A DNA stretch of 64,000 nt from Planomonospora sp. ID67723 (lineage in GTDB: Bacteria; Actinomycetota; Actinomycetes; Streptosporangiales; Streptosporangiaceae): contig NZ_JABTEZ010000002.1 of the NCBI RefSeq assembly GCF_015711605.1, positions 1,364,001 to 1,428,000 of the forward strand, written 5' to 3'. The notes below the pieces were generated by a model, which ran no database searches, was not told the origin of the DNA, and worked only from the letters and a program-made list of their open reading frames with translations. The translations under genes and the position numbers were made by a program. Shown here piece after piece: positions 62,900-64,000 of this stretch. Position 1 is the stretch's first letter, and each line of letters opens with the position of its first letter.

Positions 62900-62921
62900 A
62901 AAGCGGCCCTACGGCCGCTTT
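62900..62921. terminator. Terminator after the STM4011 operon (and facing the peptide gene)
   Basis: A 9-bp stem (AAAGCGGCC and complement) with CTAC loop and flanking A/T, 59 bp after the operon. It is also downstream of the minus-strand peptide gene, so may serve both. Confidence 0.75.
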
Positions 62922-63055
62922 CCATGGTCGTCAAGCCGCTTTCCGTTCCGTCTTCTGGTCTTCCAGAAGGGTCCCCTGAACGGGGAGGGTTCCAGCAGGA
63001 CGGTGACCTCCTGACTCTCGGGTATCCCTCGTTGACCTCCCGGCCGGCACGGGCT

Positions 63056-63078
63056 CCCGGAGACGGACCGTCTCCGGG
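63056..63078 (-). terminator. Hairpin downstream of secreted-peptide gene 1
   Basis: 11-bp perfect inverted arms around one base, 46 bp after the peptide stop on the minus strand. The duplicated unit has its own counterpart at 63787-63811. Confidence 0.6.
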
Positions 63079-63123
63079 AGGAGCATCCGGCTGCGCGAGC
63101 GCCCCGGTGCCTTCCGGAGGAGA

Positions 63124-63339
63124 TCAGTTTTCGATGATGCCGAGGAACGCGAAGTCGAACAGGTCGTTCAGGACCTCGTTGTGGTTGCTGTCGTCGATGT
63201 AGATGTAGCTGCCGCCGTGGTGGTGCCAGCCGTGGTCCCGGTCGTCCCAGTCCCGGTCGCCGCCGGCTGCGGCGGGGCCTGCGAAGGCCAGGGTGGCGAA
63301 GCCTGCGATGGCTGCACCGGCGATGATACGACGGATCAT
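63124..63339 (-). CDS. Small secreted His/Asn/Asp-rich peptide, copy 1
   Basis: A 71-aa protein. A Sec signal (MIRRIIAGAAIAGFATLAFA) ends at a likely AxA site near AGPAAA. The mature ~43 residues begin GGDRDWDDRDHGWHHHGG and finish SYIYIDDSNHNEVLNDLFDF-AFLGIIEN. Mature peptide is acidic with a His run. I do not recognise the family. GGAGGAAAA gives a strong Shine-Dalgarno before ATG 63339. The same C-terminus recurs in copy 2. Function could be metal binding, surface or signalling; unknown. Confidence 0.8.
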   Translation of the reverse strand: MIRRIIAGAAIAGFATLAFAGPAAAGGDRDWDDRDHGWHHHGGSYIYIDDSNHNEVLNDLFDFAFLGIIEN

Positions 63340-63632
63340 GATTTTTCCTCCATGGGAATAGGGAATCATCGATGACTTCCGCGACGGACCGTGCTCGGTC
63401 GATCGCTCGTCGTACTCAATGGTCTCACTTGTCCCAGAGGTCGCTCCAGGGGGTTTCCTCCACATTCGACCATAGGCTTGCGATGTCTTTTGGTAGGTGT
63501 CAGTGTTTCCCCGGCCGCCCTGTCCCGTCTTTGCTGTCGGCATTCTGGGCGCATTCCCTGTGGCCGCCGGGCCGGTCCCGTGCCGTGGGTTCCGCTCGCG
63601 TGGCGGTGTATCACCGGGTAGGCGACACAAAA
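63340..63632 (-). promoter_or_regulatory. Upstream region of secreted-peptide gene 1
   Basis: About 290 bp with no supported gene, presumably the promoter and 5' leader of the peptide gene. I see no convincing -10/-35 pair, but the last ~60 bp before the gene are AT-rich for this genome. Confidence 0.35.
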
Positions 63633-63669
63633 AGCGGCTTCACGGCCGGTAGATGGCCGTGAAGCCGCT
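63633..63669. terminator. Strong hairpin between the two peptide units
   Basis: A perfect 15-bp stem (AGCGGCTTCACGGCC and complement) with a 7-nt loop and flanking A and T runs. It ends the minus-strand copy 2 unit and precedes the copy 1 promoter. It is the counterpart of the hairpin at 62900-62921. Confidence 0.8.
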
Positions 63670-63786
63670 CTTTGCTGATATTTTGAATTGCCAGAAGTGT
63701 CCCCTGAATGGGGATGGCGTTGCAGAAGGAAGGCCTTATCCCAAGTATTTGGGAAACCCCTCGGTCATTTCCCGGCCGGCACGAGT

Positions 63787-63811
63787 GCCCGGAGGCGGAC
63801 GACCTCCGGGC
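63787..63811 (-). terminator. Hairpin downstream of secreted-peptide gene 2
   Basis: GCCCGGAGG, 7-nt loop and complement, 50 bp after the copy 2 stop. Counterpart of 63056-63078. Confidence 0.55.
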
Positions 63812-63860
63812 AGAGCCGCCCGGCACGTGCGGCCGGGCCCCCGGTGCCCCCGGGAGGGGG

Positions 63861-64000
63861 TCAGTTCTCGATGATGCCGAGGACCGCGATGTCGATGAGG
63901 TCGTTCAGGACCTCGTTGTGGTTGCTGTCGTCGATGTAGACGTAGCTGCCGCCGTAGCCGCCGCCGTGGCCGCCGCCGCCGTGGCCGCCGTGGCCGCCGT
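63861..64000 (-). CDS. Small secreted peptide, copy 2 (5' end beyond the window)
   Basis: Partial minus-strand gene running off the window edge; 45 visible codons before the stop. Encodes GGHGGHGGGGHGGGYGG followed by SYVYIDDSNHNEVLNDLIDI-AVLGIIEN. The C-terminal 28 residues match copy 1 at all but a few conservative sites, while the upstream part is replaced by Gly-His repeats. Clearly a tandem paralogue of the 63124-63339 gene, presumably also with a signal peptide beyond the edge. Confidence 0.75.
   Translation of the reverse strand, partial: GGHGGHGGGGHGGGYGGSYVYIDDSNHNEVLNDLIDIAVLGIIEN

Larger units (their letters stand above)
62842..63123. other. Intergenic region between STM4011 and the secreted-peptide gene
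   Basis: Holds the terminator at 62900-62921 and a long palindrome (CCCGGAGACGG, A, complement; 63056-63078) 46 bp after the peptide stop. The whole stretch has a diverged second copy downstream (63633-63860), so it is part of a tandem duplication. No gene is supported. Confidence 0.6.

Noticed and set aside
62900-64000. RiPP precursor interpretation of the tiny peptides as certain
   Set aside because: They have Sec signal peptides and lie on the opposite strand from the radical SAM genes; kept only as a hypothesis.

Overview
The window looks like chromosomal DNA of a high-GC filamentous actinobacterium. The signs are third-position G/C throughout, GTG starts, TANNNT -10 boxes 6-7 nt before start codons (leaderless transcripts), a conservon operon, an F420-type LLM oxidoreductase, a B12-dependent methylmalonyl-CoA mutase and many TetR regulators. 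The gene content fits Streptosporangiaceae (Streptosporangium/Nonomuraea-like), but that placement is inference. I found no rRNA, tRNA, CRISPR array, transposase or phage structural gene. Gene order is compact, with many 4-bp stop/start overlaps.

Layout. 0.1-4 kb (minus): a single-PASTA membrane protein, a DUF5925/AAA ATPase and a Ser/Thr kinase. 4.1-4.9 kb: a PGRP-type amidase with a peptidoglycan-binding domain and a rare TTA codon. 4.9-11.3 kb: a peptide/nickel-type ABC importer (binding protein, permease, fused permease-ATPase, ATPase) facing a TetR gene across a perfect 26-bp palindrome. 11.4-16.6 kb: methylmalonyl-CoA mutase subunits and the MeaB chaperone. 17-21 kb: a three-gene diterpenoid operon (P450, class I terpene synthase, class II DxDTT cyclase). 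21.3-25.4 kb: a conservon (cvnABCD). 25.6-29.7 kb: a lipoprotein, PPK2, a double ferritin-like protein and a hemerythrin. 29.1-33.7 kb (minus): a TelA/XpaC-like operon with a vWA-lipoprotein and a second binding protein. 33.9-36.3 kb: fatty acyl-CoA ligase and divergent TetR. 36.4-38.3 kb: an ABC-F ATPase behind a long leader. 38.4-55.4 kb: mixed housekeeping and accessory genes (lipoprotein, zinc ribbon, APH-like kinase, SnoaL-like, HAD, DinB-like, LLM, NUDIX, MFS, ArfB, TetR with DUF4386-like protein, hydrolase, PhoD, FG-GAP propeller, second P450, DHA2 MFS).

55.6-62.8 kb is the most interesting region. It is a complete STM4015-STM4014-STM4013-STM4012-STM4011 operon: three tandem LRR-like STM4015 paralogues, an ATP-grasp-like protein, a sulfatase/phosphatase-fold hydrolase and two radical SAM enzymes, the last with SPASM-like cysteines. 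This cluster is conserved across distant bacteria but, to my knowledge, has no assigned function. Just beyond it, on the opposite strand, lies a tandem duplication of a tiny secreted peptide gene (71 aa, and a second copy cut by the window end) with an invariant Asp/Asn/His-rich C-terminal segment and a variable His/Gly-rich spacer.

Regulation is unusually readable. Palindromic operator candidates sit at the kinase, ABC importer, acyl-CoA ligase, ABC-F, TetR/DUF4386, SnoaL-like and second P450 promoters, and strong hairpins separate most convergent genes.
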